Positions 1-7,340 of a stretch of 9,476 bases of DNA are shown here, in pieces. A program made the position numbers and the translations under genes. Positions within the stretch are counted from its first letter, which is position 1, and each line of letters begins with the position of its first letter. The notes under the pieces were generated by a model, which was given only the letters and a program-made list of their open reading frames with translations, was not told the origin of the DNA and did no database searches. Origin of the DNA: RXIX01 sp003989075 (GTDB lineage: Bacteria > Pseudomonadota > Gammaproteobacteria > Competibacterales > Competibacteraceae); the NCBI GenBank assembly GCA_029780415.1, contig JAKOYN010000051.1, forward strand, positions 1 through 9,476, given 5' to 3'.

Positions 1-119
1 GCGTTCAACTGCGGATCGAAGCGCTCGATACGCGCCAGCAGGGCGCGGGTCAGTTCTTCGCTGCTGAACGTGCCGGCGGCCAGGCCGGCACTGAGTTGCG
101 CAATGGTTTTATCGTGCAT
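1..119 (-). CDS. gatA: Asp-tRNA(Asn)/Glu-tRNA(Gln) amidotransferase subunit A, N-terminal fragment
   Basis: This is the first 39 codons of GatA on the minus strand; the gene continues past the left edge. GatA is the amidase-family catalytic subunit of GatCAB. It releases ammonia from glutamine and passes it to GatB, which converts misacylated Asp-tRNA(Asn) or Glu-tRNA(Gln) to the correct aminoacyl-tRNA in the cytoplasm. The visible protein begins MHDKTIAQLSAGL, followed by FSSEELTRALLARI and the start of the next helix, which matches the N-terminus of bacterial GatA. The Lys/Ser/Ser catalytic triad lies outside the window. The ATG is at 119-117. It follows the gatC stop by 55 nt with no evident Shine-Dalgarno sequence, so it is probably cotranscribed with gatC. 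The identification rests on a short fragment plus the gatC neighbour. Confidence 0.88.
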   Translation of the reverse strand, partial: MHDKTIAQLSAGLAAGTFSSEELTRALLARIERFDPQLN

Positions 120-174
120 GGTGCGGGAATCGGTGAGGGGCGTTCGAGGAGCCGGGAACGACGGGGCGCGGCCG

Positions 175-462
175 CTATTCGATGACCTTGGGCACCAGAT
201 ACAGCCCGGCCTCGGTGCGCGGCGCAATGGCCTGGAAGCGCTCGCGCTGGTCGGCTTCGCTGACCCGGTCGGCGCGCAGACGCTGTGCCATATCCAGCGG
301 ATGAGCCATCGGCGTCACGCCGGCGGTCTCGACCGCCTTCATCTGCTCGACCAGATCCAGGATGGCCGACAGGCTGTGGGCATAGGCCGGCACATCCTCT
401 TCGCGGATGGCCAGCCGTGCCAGATGGGCGATTTTAGCGACTTCGGCAGGTCCCAGGGACAT
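175..462 (-). CDS. gatC: Asp-tRNA(Asn)/Glu-tRNA(Gln) amidotransferase subunit C
   Basis: This encodes a complete 95-residue GatC, the usual family length. GatC is the small subunit that wraps around the GatA-GatB interface and stabilises the tRNA-dependent amidotransferase. Family features are visible: the N-terminal helix with EVAKIAHLARLAI (residues 7-19), the helix SLSAILDLVEQMKAV, the segment VTPMAHPLDMAQRLRAD and the C-terminal GLYLVPKVIE, which corresponds to the conserved F-x-VPKVI/VPKVIE ending. The ATG at 462-460 has a good AAGGAG ribosome binding site 9 nt upstream. The gene is divergent from mreB and followed by gatA. Having GatCAB suggests that the organism makes Gln-tRNA, Asn-tRNA or both by the indirect route. 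The sequence does not show which one. Confidence 0.95.
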   Translation of the reverse strand: MSLGPAEVAKIAHLARLAIREEDVPAYAHSLSAILDLVEQMKAVETAGVTPMAHPLDMAQRLRADRVSEADQRERFQAIAPRTEAGLYLVPKVIE

Positions 463-471
463 CGTGGGCTT

Positions 472-477
472 CTCCTT
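472..477 (-). promoter_or_regulatory. Ribosome binding site of gatC
   Basis: On the minus strand this reads AAGGAG, a near-perfect Shine-Dalgarno sequence 9 nt before the gatC ATG at 462-460. It fixes the gatC start and is one of the two strong ribosome binding sites in the window. Confidence 0.8.
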
Positions 478-506
478 GGCAAGCGGCGGCGAACAAAATG
501 GAAAGT

Positions 507-528
507 GGCAAACCCTATCATATTTGCC
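507..528. repeat. Inverted repeat in the gatC/mreB divergent region
   Basis: GGCAAA and TTTGCC form a perfect 6-bp inverted repeat around a 10-bp AT-rich centre. The centre contains TATGAT on the minus strand (522-517), a good match to a -10 box that could serve gatC, but I find no convincing -35 at 16-18 bp from it. The dyad may be an operator or may be chance, and no regulator can be named. Confidence 0.35.
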
Positions 529-531
529 GGC

Positions 532-560
532 TTGCTCCTAACCCCCCTGCTTGCTAGCAT
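532..560 (+). promoter_or_regulatory. Candidate sigma70-type promoter for the mreB operon
   Basis: TTGCTC (532-537) and TAGCAT (555-560) are separated by exactly 17 bp. The -10 is preceded by TGC, giving an extended -10 element that would compensate for the weak -35. The predicted start near 567 would leave a leader of about 28 nt before the mreB ATG at 595. TATAAC at 572-577 is an alternative -10 with a closer match, but it has no -35 at proper spacing and would leave almost no leader. This is prediction from sequence only. Confidence 0.5.
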
Positions 561-578
561 TAGCCGCTTTTTATAACC

Positions 579-583
579 AGGTG
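579..583 (+). promoter_or_regulatory. Ribosome binding site of mreB
   Basis: AGGTG lies 11 nt before the mreB ATG. It is a moderate Shine-Dalgarno match with slightly long spacing. No better purine stretch lies closer to the start. Confidence 0.5.
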
Positions 584-594
584 CATTCAACAAC

Positions 595-1647
595 ATGTTC
601 AAATGGTTGCGCGGCAAGTTTTCCAGCGATCTCTCGATCGACCTGGGAACCGCTAACACGCTGATTTATGTGCGCGGGGGTGGCATCGTTCTGAATGAGC
701 CCTCAGTGGTGGCGATCAACCAGGATCCGGTGCGCGGTGGGCGCACCATCGCCGCTGTGGGCACTGACGCCAAGCGCATGCTCGGCCGTACGCCTAATAA
801 TCTCTCGACCATCCGGCCGATGAAAGACGGCGTGATTGCCGATTTCACGGTCACCGAGAAGATGTTGCAGCACTTCATCCGCAAGGTTCATGCCCGCAAG
901 GTGTTGTTCAATCCCAGTCCGCGTGTGCTGATCAGCGTGCCCTGTGGCTCCACCCAGGTCGAGCGCCGGGCGATTCGTGAATCGGCGATGGGCGCCGGGG
1001 CGCGGGTGGTGTACCTGATTCCTGAGCCGATGGCGGCAGCGATTGGCGCCGGTATTCCGGTTGAGGAAGCCCGCGGCGCCATGGTGCTGGACATTGGCGG
1101 CGGCACTTCGGAAGTGGCGGTGATCTCGCTGAACGGTATCGTCTATGCCGGTGCGGTGCGTATCGGTGGCGACCGCTTTGACGAGGCGATCATCAACTAT
1201 GTACGCCGCAACTTCGGCGTGCTGATCGGCGAGCCAACCGCCGAGCGTATCAAGCACGAAATCGGCAGCGCCTACCCGACCTCGGAAGTGCGCGAGATCG
1301 AAATCAAGGGCCGCAACCTCGCCGAGGGCGTGCCGCGCAGCTTCACTCTGAACAGCAACGAAATCCTGGAAGCCCTGCAGGAACCGCTGTCGGGCATCGT
1401 CAGCGCGGTGAAGATGGCTCTGGAAGCGACGCCGCCGGAACTGGCCGCTGATGTTGCCGAACGTGGCATCGTTCTGACCGGTGGCGGTGCGCTGATGCGT
1501 GATATCGACCGACTGATCATGGAAGAAACCGGCCTGAACGTGGTGATTGCCGACGATCCGCTCACATGCGTCGCCCGCGGTGGTGGCCGGGTGCTGGAGC
1601 TGATCGCCAAGGACGAGCGCGCCATCGAAGCCTTCGCCATTGAATAG
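595..1647 (+). CDS. mreB: Rod shape-determining protein MreB (bacterial actin)
   Basis: MreB is the actin-like ATPase that forms membrane-bound antiparallel filaments and guides lateral peptidoglycan synthesis. The protein has 350 residues, close to the 347 of E. coli. The actin-fold nucleotide motifs are intact: phosphate-1 loop DLGTANT (16-22), PEPMAAAIG (143-151) with Glu144 at the expected hydrolytic position, phosphate-2 DIGGGTSEV (166-174), and the adenosine motif LTGGGALMRDI (294-304). The short N-terminus MFKWLRGKFS is basic and hydrophobic, consistent with an amphipathic membrane-binding helix as in other Gram-negative MreBs. It is the first gene of the plus-strand cluster, divergent from gatC and 20 nt upstream of mreC. 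The C-terminal tail after residue 336 differs from E. coli, which is common. The motif set makes this a secure call. Confidence 0.98.
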   Translation: MFKWLRGKFSSDLSIDLGTANTLIYVRGGGIVLNEPSVVAINQDPVRGGRTIAAVGTDAKRMLGRTPNNLSTIRPMKDGVIADFTVTEKMLQHFIRKVHARKVLFNPSPRVLISVPCGSTQVERRAIRESAMGAGARVVYLIPEPMAAAIGAGIPVEEARGAMVLDIGGGTSEVAVISLNGIVYAGAVRIGGDRFDEAIINYVRRNFGVLIGEPTAERIKHEIGSAYPTSEVREIEIKGRNLAEGVPRSFTLNSNEILEALQEPLSGIVSAVKMALEATPPELAADVAERGIVLTGGGALMRDIDRLIMEETGLNVVIADDPLTCVARGGGRVLELIAKDERAIEAFAIE

Positions 1648-1667
1648 CCGGCCAGTCGAGTGCAGCA

Positions 1668-2573
1668 TTGGCCCTCCTTAAACCCAGTCGGCGCATTCGT
1701 TACTTGTTCGCGGTCGACCCGACCATCACGCTCCGGCTGGGATTCTGGGTGGCGCTGTCCATCGCGGCGATGACCGTCGACCAGCGCTATCACTATCTCG
1801 ATGGTCTGCGCGATATCTTGTCGACTGCGGTTTATCCGCTGCATTATCTGATGCGCCTGCCGAACGATACCCACAACTGGCTGACCGAGAATCTGGCTGG
1901 GCGCTCCGATCTGCTTGAGGAAAACGCCCGCCTGCGCGAAAAGCAGGTGCTGCTCAATGCCCAGTTGCAGCGTCTTAATGCCCTGGAGGCGGAAAACCGG
2001 CGGCTGCGCGCGCTGTTGGAGTCGGCAGTGAATGCCCCGGAACGCATGCTGATCGCTGAGCTGCTGGCCGTGGATTTCGACCCCTATCGGCATCACATCC
2101 TGCTCAATCGTGGCCGGCGCCACGAAGTCCGCGTCGGTCAGCCGGTGGTTGATCAGCATGGCATCATCGGCCAGATCATCCGCGCCGATCCGCTGACCTC
2201 TACTGCTATTCTGATTACCGATCCCAATCACGCTCTGCCGATCCAGATCGACCGCACCGGGGTACGCAGTCTGGCGTTGGGCACCGGCAACTTTCAGGAA
2301 CTGGAATTGCCCCACATTCCCAATAACGAAGATGTCAAGGTTGGGGATCTGCTGGTGACCTCGGGGCTGGGTGGGCGTTTTCCGCGCGGCTATCCAGTCG
2401 GGACCATCACCCGGGTTGAGTTTGATCCAGGCAGTCCCTTTGCCCACATTATTGCCCGGCCACTGGCACAACTGGATCGGATTCGCGAGGTGATGCTGCT
2501 GGAAGGTGTGCCGGCCGCACCGCCCGTGCCCGATGTGGATGCGCCACCGGCCGCCGTGCCGCCGCCTCCATGA
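1668..2573 (+). CDS. mreC: Cell shape-determining protein MreC
   Basis: MreC is a bitopic inner-membrane protein. Its periplasmic domain binds PBP2 and links MreB filaments to the wall synthase. The 301-residue protein has a basic cytoplasmic N-terminus (1-19), one transmembrane segment (about 20-38) and a coiled coil (about 79-118, with LLEENARLREK and LEAENRRLRALL). The two-barrel MreC domain follows (about 125-280), including DQHGIIGQI, LITDPNHALPI, VGDLLVTSGLGGRFPRGYPV and a conserved end near REVMLLEG. Residues 281-301 are a Pro/Ala-rich tail ending in four prolines. The start is TTG at 1668: an in-frame TGA at 1641 closes the frame upstream and no ATG or GTG occurs before the membrane segment. 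A weak GAGTG precedes it by 5 nt. The gene follows mreB by 20 nt and overlaps mreD by 4 nt. Confidence 0.96.
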   Translation: MALLKPSRRIRYLFAVDPTITLRLGFWVALSIAAMTVDQRYHYLDGLRDILSTAVYPLHYLMRLPNDTHNWLTENLAGRSDLLEENARLREKQVLLNAQLQRLNALEAENRRLRALLESAVNAPERMLIAELLAVDFDPYRHHILLNRGRRHEVRVGQPVVDQHGIIGQIIRADPLTSTAILITDPNHALPIQIDRTGVRSLALGTGNFQELELPHIPNNEDVKVGDLLVTSGLGGRFPRGYPVGTITRVEFDPGSPFAHIIARPLAQLDRIREVMLLEGVPAAPPVPDVDAPPAAVPPPP

Positions 2574-3058
2574 ACCCCGGGCATGCCAGCGGCGGCTGGG
2601 TGATCGGCTGCAGTTTCCTGGCCGCGTTTGTGCTGATGGGCATTCCCCTGCCGGAGATGCTCAATCCATTCCATCCCGATTGGGTGGCGCTGGTGCTGAT
2701 CTACTGGTGCATGGCGCTGCCGCATCGCGTCGGCGTCGGCGTCGGCTGGCTGGTTGGCTTCCTGCTGGATATCGGTCGCGGCGCGCTGCTCGGCCAGCAT
2801 GCCCTGGCCTTCGCGGTGGTCGCCTACCTGACCTTGCATACCTATCGACGGATCCGCATGGTGCCGCCCTGGCGACAGGCGCTCAGCGTGCTGGGCTTCC
2901 TGCTGGTCGAACAGATCCTGGTGTTCTGGATCAGCGGGGTCATCGGCTATCCGCCGCGCGACTGGTGGTATCTGGCACCGGCGCTGGGCGGCATGGCCAT
3001 GTGGCCGCTGGCCTTTGTGATCCTGCGCGATGTCCGCCGCTATTTTCAGGTGACCTGA
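2570..3058 (+). CDS. mreD: Rod shape-determining protein MreD
   Basis: MreD is a small multi-pass inner-membrane protein that works with MreC in controlling PBP2-RodA. The 162-residue length equals that of E. coli MreD. Family features are PDWVALVLIYWCMALPHRVG (36-55) and GWLVGFLLDIGRGALLGQHAL (59-79), which give the conserved W-x-G...D-x-x-x-G-x-x-x-G pattern. Hydrophobic segments lie at roughly 9-25, 37-50, 56-67, 77-90, 103-124 and 134-152. The ATG shares an ATGA overlap with the mreC stop. The 20 nt upstream are C-rich and contain no Shine-Dalgarno sequence, so translation probably depends on coupling to mreC. The mrdA start follows 25 nt after the stop. Confidence 0.95.
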   Translation: MNPGHASGGWVIGCSFLAAFVLMGIPLPEMLNPFHPDWVALVLIYWCMALPHRVGVGVGWLVGFLLDIGRGALLGQHALAFAVVAYLTLHTYRRIRMVPPWRQALSVLGFLLVEQILVFWISGVIGYPPRDWWYLAPALGGMAMWPLAFVILRDVRRYFQVT

Positions 3059-3083
3059 ACGCTACGATGCAACACCAAATTCA

Positions 3084-5021
3084 ATGAAGCTGTGGTTGCC
3101 GTTCGCCAAGAAATCCGCCCAGGAACGTCTGGTCCGGGAAAAGGACAATACCTCGGAAAGCGCGCTGTTTTTCCGGCGTGCCATGGTGATGCTGTTTCTG
3201 GTGTTCCTCAGCCTGCTGGCGGTAGCGGGGCGGCTGGTGTATCTGCAGGTGCTCAACCACGAGCGCTTTACCACGCTGTCGGAAAGCAACCGGGTGCGCC
3301 TGCAGCCGCTGCTGCCCACCCGTGGGTTTATTTTTGACCGCAACGGCGTACTGCTGGCCGACAATCTGGCCTCCTATCACCTGGAAATCGTCCGTGAGCA
3401 GGTTCAGGATCTGGAGGGAACCCTGAGCGCGCTGCGTGCGCGCATTGCCCTGAGCGATGCTGATATTGAACGCTTTCGCAAGCTGGCCCGGCGCACGCCG
3501 CCCTATACCGGCGTGCCGCTGCGCTTCCGCCTCACGGATGACGAAATCGCCCGGCTGGCCATCGACCTGTACCGCTTTCCCGGTGTCGAGATCAAGGCTG
3601 ATCTGACCCGCCGCTATCCGCTCGGCGCCCGTGGCGTGCATGTGCTCGGCTATGTCGGCCGCATCGATGAGAACGAGTTGCGCCGCCTCGACCCGGGGCA
3701 ATACAGCGGCAGCACCCACATGGGCAAGACCGGTGTCGAGCGTTCCTACGAGGATGTGCTGCGCGGCCGCACCGGTTGGCAGCAGGTCGAAACCAACGCC
3801 GAGGGCCGGCCGATCCGCGTGCTCAGTCGCACCCCCCCGACCCCGGGGCAGCATCTGTACCTGAGTATCGACATGCGCCTGCAGGCGGTCGCCGAGAAGG
3901 CCCTGGAAGGCTACAACGGTGCTATCGTCGCCCTCGATCCGCGCAACGGCGAGATCCTGGCGCTGGCCAGCCAGCCGATTTACGACCCGAATCCCTTTGT
4001 GAACGGGATCGACTTCGCCTCCTACCGGGTGCTGAACACCTCCAAGGACCGGCCACTGCTCAACCGTGCCCTGCGCGGCGTCTATCCGCCCGGATCAACC
4101 ATCAAGCCGCTGATGGCACTGGCCGGGCTGGATTACGGTGTGGTCAATCGCTACAGCGGCGTGTTCTGTCCGGGCTTCTATCGTTTGCCGGGCTCTAATC
4201 ACAGGTTCCGCGACTGGAAGCGCGGTGGGCATGGCAGCGTCGGTATGGATCGCGCCATCGCCCAGTCCTGCGACGTGTATTTCTACGACCTGGCCCTGAG
4301 GCTGGGCATCGATCGCATCTACGAGTTTTTCAGCCGCTTCAGCTTTGGCCAGCCGACCGGGATCGATCTGCCGGGCGAGAAGGGCGGACTGTTGCCGTCC
4401 CAGGAGTGGAAGCGCCGCAACCACAAGTACGGCTGGTTTGCGGGCGACACCCTCAGCGCGGGCATCGGTCAGGGTTATTTTCTGGCCACGCCGCTGCAGT
4501 TGGCCCATTCCGTGGGCGTGATCGCCCAGCATGGCATCGCTTTCAAACCGCGGGTGTTGCTGGCCACCGAGGATCCGGGAACGCGGGTGCGCACTCCGGA
4601 GCCGCCCCGGGCATTGTCGCCGATCGTGACCAAGAATCCGCGCTTCTGGGACACGGTCATTGCCGGCATGATCCAGGTGGTGGAAGGCGGTACCGCGCAT
4701 CGCATCGGCATCGGCGCTAAATACCGGATCGCCGGCAAGACCGGCACCGCCCAGGTGTTCACCCTTGGCCAGAATGAGAAATACAACGCCAGCCGCCTGG
4801 CCCGGCACCTGCTGGATCATGCCCTGTTCGTGGCCTTCGCGCCGGTGGAGGAGCCGCGCATCGCAGTAGCGGTGATCGCCGAGCATGGCGGCGGCGGCAG
4901 TTCCACGGCGGCGCCGCTGGCACGCAAGGTCATGGATGCCTGGCTGCTGAACAAATACGACGCGCCCCCTGCTGCCGAGAGCAGCTCCACCGCGAGTGTG
5001 CCGGCCCATGGAACCGAATAA
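3084..5021 (+). CDS. mrdA: Penicillin-binding protein 2, elongation-specific transpeptidase
   Basis: PBP2 is the monofunctional D,D-transpeptidase of the elongasome. It cross-links strands polymerised by RodA in the periplasm and is the target of mecillinam. The 645-residue protein has a cytoplasmic N-terminus (1-30), one transmembrane anchor (about 32-55) and a pedestal/dimerisation domain beginning with LPTRGFIFDRNG (77-88). The transpeptidase domain carries all three motifs: S338-TIK341, S395-C-D397 and K552-TGT. The conserved HMGKTGVERSYEDVLRG stretch (212-228) and LSAGIGQGYFLATPLQLA (457-474) also fit PBP2. The C-terminal tail (about 626-645) is Ala/Ser-rich. The ATG at 3084 has no evident Shine-Dalgarno sequence, although the protein start looks right for the family. 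The 3' end overlaps rodA by 14 nt. Also called pbpA. Confidence 0.97.
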   Translation: MKLWLPFAKKSAQERLVREKDNTSESALFFRRAMVMLFLVFLSLLAVAGRLVYLQVLNHERFTTLSESNRVRLQPLLPTRGFIFDRNGVLLADNLASYHLEIVREQVQDLEGTLSALRARIALSDADIERFRKLARRTPPYTGVPLRFRLTDDEIARLAIDLYRFPGVEIKADLTRRYPLGARGVHVLGYVGRIDENELRRLDPGQYSGSTHMGKTGVERSYEDVLRGRTGWQQVETNAEGRPIRVLSRTPPTPGQHLYLSIDMRLQAVAEKALEGYNGAIVALDPRNGEILALASQPIYDPNPFVNGIDFASYRVLNTSKDRPLLNRALRGVYPPGSTIKPLMALAGLDYGVVNRYSGVFCPGFYRLPGSNHRFRDWKRGGHGSVGMDRAIAQSCDVYFYDLALRLGIDRIYEFFSRFSFGQPTGIDLPGEKGGLLPSQEWKRRNHKYGWFAGDTLSAGIGQGYFLATPLQLAHSVGVIAQHGIAFKPRVLLATEDPGTRVRTPEPPRALSPIVTKNPRFWDTVIAGMIQVVEGGTAHRIGIGAKYRIAGKTGTAQVFTLGQNEKYNASRLARHLLDHALFVAFAPVEEPRIAVAVIAEHGGGGSSTAAPLARKVMDAWLLNKYDAPPAAESSSTASVPAHGTE

Positions 5022-6111
5022 GCGAACCCTATGGGGCTGGCGGCCGCATCTGGATGTGCCGCTATTGCTGGGTTTGCTGGCCATTTCCGGGCTGGGACTG
5101 GTGGTGCTGTACAGCGCTGGGCAGCGCAATCTGGATCTGGTGCTCGGCCAGGGCATGCGCCTGGGGCTGGGTTTTACCATCATGCTGGTGCTGGCGCAGA
5201 TGCCGCCGCATTATTTCCGCGCCTGGTCGCTGTGGATCTATCTGGTCGGGCTGCTGCTGTTGCTGGCGGTGATGGTGGTTGGGGATGTGTCCAAGGGCGC
5301 GCAACGCTGGCTGGACCTGGGCGTGGTGCGTTTTCAGCCTTCGGAAATCATGAAGCTGGCGGTACCGATGACCATGGCCTGGTTTTTCGCCGATAAGCCG
5401 CTGCCGCCGCGCTGGCCGCATTTGCTCGGCGGGTCGCTGTTAACCGTGATCCCGTTCATCCTGATTGCCGAACAGCCCGATCTGGGTACAGCGCTGGTGG
5501 TGGGCAGTTCCGGCGCCTTTGTCCTGTTTCTGGCCGGATTGAGCTGGCTGATCATGGGCTTGCTGGCCGGGGTGCTGGCGGCGGTGATTCCACTGTTCTG
5601 GACCTTCGTCATGCATGATTACCAGCGCCAGCGGGTATTGACCTTTCTTGATCCAGAGAATGACCCGCTCGGCACCGGCTATCACATTATTCAATCGAAG
5701 ATCGCGATTGGTTCCGGCGGCATCTACGGCAAGGGCTGGCTGAATGGCACCCAGTCGCATCTGGATTTCCTGCCGGAAGGCTGGACCGATTTCATCTTCG
5801 CCGCCTTCTCTGAAGAGTTTGGCCTGGTCGGCGGCAGTGTGCTGCTCATGCTGTATTTTTATGTGATCGCGCGCAGCCTGCACATGGCGACCCGCGCCGC
5901 GGATACCTATGGCCGCCTGCTGGCCGGCAGCCTGACGCTGATCTTTTTCCTCTATGCTTTCGTCAACTCCGGTATGGTTTCTGGCCTGTTGCCGGTGGTC
6001 GGGCTGCCATTGCCGCTGTTCAGCTATGGAGGAACCTCCCTAGTGACGATCATGGCCGGCTTCGGTATCCTGATGAGCATCTATTCGCACCGCCAGCCCC
6101 TGACGCGGTAA
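5008..6111 (+). CDS. rodA: Peptidoglycan glycosyltransferase RodA (SEDS family)
   Basis: RodA polymerises lipid II into glycan strands in complex with PBP2. From the ATG at 5008 the protein has 367 residues, against 370 in E. coli, with about ten predicted transmembrane segments. SEDS motifs are clear: GAQRWLDLGVVRFQPSEIMKL (97-117), EQPDLGTAL (155-163), and in the large periplasmic loop WLNGTQSHLDFLPE (244-257) followed by TDFIFA. Asp261 in TDFIF corresponds to the essential catalytic aspartate of the family. GLPLPLFSYGGTS (332-344) is near the C-terminus. The start lies inside the mrdA end, with a weak GAGTG 9 nt upstream. An in-frame GTG at 4996 is possible but would add only four residues. 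The overlap with mrdA suggests translational coupling of the two partner enzymes. Also called mrdB. Confidence 0.97.
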   Translation: MEPNKRTLWGWRPHLDVPLLLGLLAISGLGLVVLYSAGQRNLDLVLGQGMRLGLGFTIMLVLAQMPPHYFRAWSLWIYLVGLLLLLAVMVVGDVSKGAQRWLDLGVVRFQPSEIMKLAVPMTMAWFFADKPLPPRWPHLLGGSLLTVIPFILIAEQPDLGTALVVGSSGAFVLFLAGLSWLIMGLLAGVLAAVIPLFWTFVMHDYQRQRVLTFLDPENDPLGTGYHIIQSKIAIGSGGIYGKGWLNGTQSHLDFLPEGWTDFIFAAFSEEFGLVGGSVLLMLYFYVIARSLHMATRAADTYGRLLAGSLTLIFFLYAFVNSGMVSGLLPVVGLPLPLFSYGGTSLVTIMAGFGILMSIYSHRQPLTR

Positions 6112-6143
6112 TCGCTCCACCTTGCCTATGACGAGACTGACGC

Positions 6144-7256
6144 GTGAAGAGCCTGTATCTGCTTGGTGCCGTCCTGCTGTTGAGCGCCTGCGCGCCGACT
6201 GCAGTACGCCCACCCCCGGAGACACCCGCTGCTCCGGCCCCAGAATCCGCACCCGCTCCAGAAGCGCCAGGTCGGCCCGCCAATGTCGATGCCAGCCAGC
6301 CGCTGGGCAGTCGCGCTGATGTGCAGGCCTTCATCCGCGAGATGGCCACCCGCCACGGCTACAATGCCGCGTCGTTGCGTGCCGTATTCGCCCGCGCCTA
6401 TGCCAAGCCGGCCATCATCGCTGCCATGTCGCGGCAGGCCGAGGCCAAGCCCTGGTACGAATACCGCAAGATCTTCCTGACTGAACGGCGCATCCAGGGT
6501 GGCGCCGCCTTCTGGCGTGAGCATGCCACCACGCTGGCCCGCGCCGAGCAGACCTATGGCGTGCCGGCGGAAATCGTGGTTGCCATTATCGGGGTTGAAA
6601 CCCAGTACGGCGGCAACATGGGCAACTACCGGGTGCTGGAGGCGCTAGCGACCCTGGCCTTCGATTACCCGCGGCGCAGCGCCTATTTCCGCAAGGAACT
6701 GGAAAATTTCCTGCTGCTGACCCGCGCCGAGGGCGTCGACCCGCTGACGCCGCGCGGCTCCTATGCCGGAGCGATGGGCTTTGGCCAGTTCATGCCCAGC
6801 AGCTATCGCAGTTACGCGGTGGATTTCGACGGCGACGGGCATCGCAATCTCTGGACCAATCCCCTCGATGCCATCGGCAGTGTCGCGCACTATTTCGCCG
6901 GTCACGGCTGGCGCCCCGGCGAAGCGATTGCCGCGCCGGCTGCGGTCAGTGGCACTGCCTATGTGGGACTGATCAGCGACAAGCTCAGTCCACCCACGCG
7001 CAGCGTTGCCAGCCTGCAGGCCGCTGGCGTGCGCCCGCAGGTCGAGGTGAACACGGCCCAGCCGGCGCTGCTGCTGAAATTCGCCGGCAGCGAAGGTCCC
7101 GAATACTGGTTGGGCTTTGCCAATTTTTATGCCATTACCCGTTATAACCATAGCCAGTTGTATGCCATGGCGGTGTACCAATTGGCCCAGGAGATCCGCG
7201 ACCGCTATCAGCGGGCTTCAGTCACCGCGCCTGCTCCACGGGCACGTGTTGACTGA
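6144..7256 (+). CDS. mltB: Membrane-bound lytic murein transglycosylase B
   Basis: This lytic transglycosylase cleaves the MurNAc-GlcNAc bond to give 1,6-anhydro-MurNAc ends and probably sits in the outer membrane as a lipoprotein. The 370-residue protein has a type II signal peptide with lipobox L-S-A-C16 and a Pro/Ala/Glu-rich tether to about residue 50. The MltB/Slt35 catalytic domain follows: WYEYRKIFLTERRI (104-117), GVETQYGGNMG (150-160) with Glu152 aligned to the catalytic Glu of E. coli MltB, GAMGFGQFMPSSYRSYAVDF (209-228), and an EF-hand-like D-F-D-G-D-G-H loop (227-233) before LDAIGSVAHYF. The start is GTG at 6144. An in-frame TGA at 6138 excludes an earlier start, and the signal peptide needs this one. 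It begins 32 nt after rodA. Pseudomonas calls the gene at this position sltB1. Confidence 0.95.
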   Translation: MKSLYLLGAVLLLSACAPTAVRPPPETPAAPAPESAPAPEAPGRPANVDASQPLGSRADVQAFIREMATRHGYNAASLRAVFARAYAKPAIIAAMSRQAEAKPWYEYRKIFLTERRIQGGAAFWREHATTLARAEQTYGVPAEIVVAIIGVETQYGGNMGNYRVLEALATLAFDYPRRSAYFRKELENFLLLTRAEGVDPLTPRGSYAGAMGFGQFMPSSYRSYAVDFDGDGHRNLWTNPLDAIGSVAHYFAGHGWRPGEAIAAPAAVSGTAYVGLISDKLSPPTRSVASLQAAGVRPQVEVNTAQPALLLKFAGSEGPEYWLGFANFYAITRYNHSQLYAMAVYQLAQEIRDRYQRASVTAPAPRARVD

Positions 7257-7331
7257 GTTTCAGCGTTATTACCTGCAGAAAAACCGTTACCGAATCGGCG
7301 CTGGACGCTATGCCGCCACGCCACCGGTGTA

Positions 7332-7340
7332 AGGGAGGGG
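7332..7340 (+). promoter_or_regulatory. Strong ribosome binding site of rlpA
   Basis: AGGGAGGGG is a purine-rich Shine-Dalgarno sequence 8 nt before the ATG at 7349. It decides the rlpA start against an in-frame ATG at 7310, which would add 13 residues (MPPRHRCKGGAFL) that spoil the lipoprotein signal. The remainder of the 92-nt gap between mltB and rlpA shows no clear promoter or terminator. Confidence 0.75.

Noticed and set aside
70..576. A 168-codon plus-strand open frame across gatA/gatC.
   Set aside because: It is the complement of gatC and the gatA start. It ends in the promoter region and has no recognisable protein features.
1272..2471. A 399-codon open frame on the minus strand, together with another of 321 codons at 703-1668.
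   Set aside because: Both lie antisense to mreB and mreC, which are unmistakable. Their proteins are rich in His, Gln and Arg without family motifs, as expected from the opposite strand of GC-rich genes.
5702..5800. A possible defect in RodA, checked because the mrdA/rodA overlap could hide a frameshift.
   Set aside because: The WLNGTQSHLDFLPE and TDFIF motifs and the full 367-residue length are intact, so the gene is normal.
7287..7314. TTACCG and TATGCC with a 16-bp spacer as a promoter for rlpA.
   Set aside because: Each box matches consensus at only about three of six positions, no better than chance in this composition.
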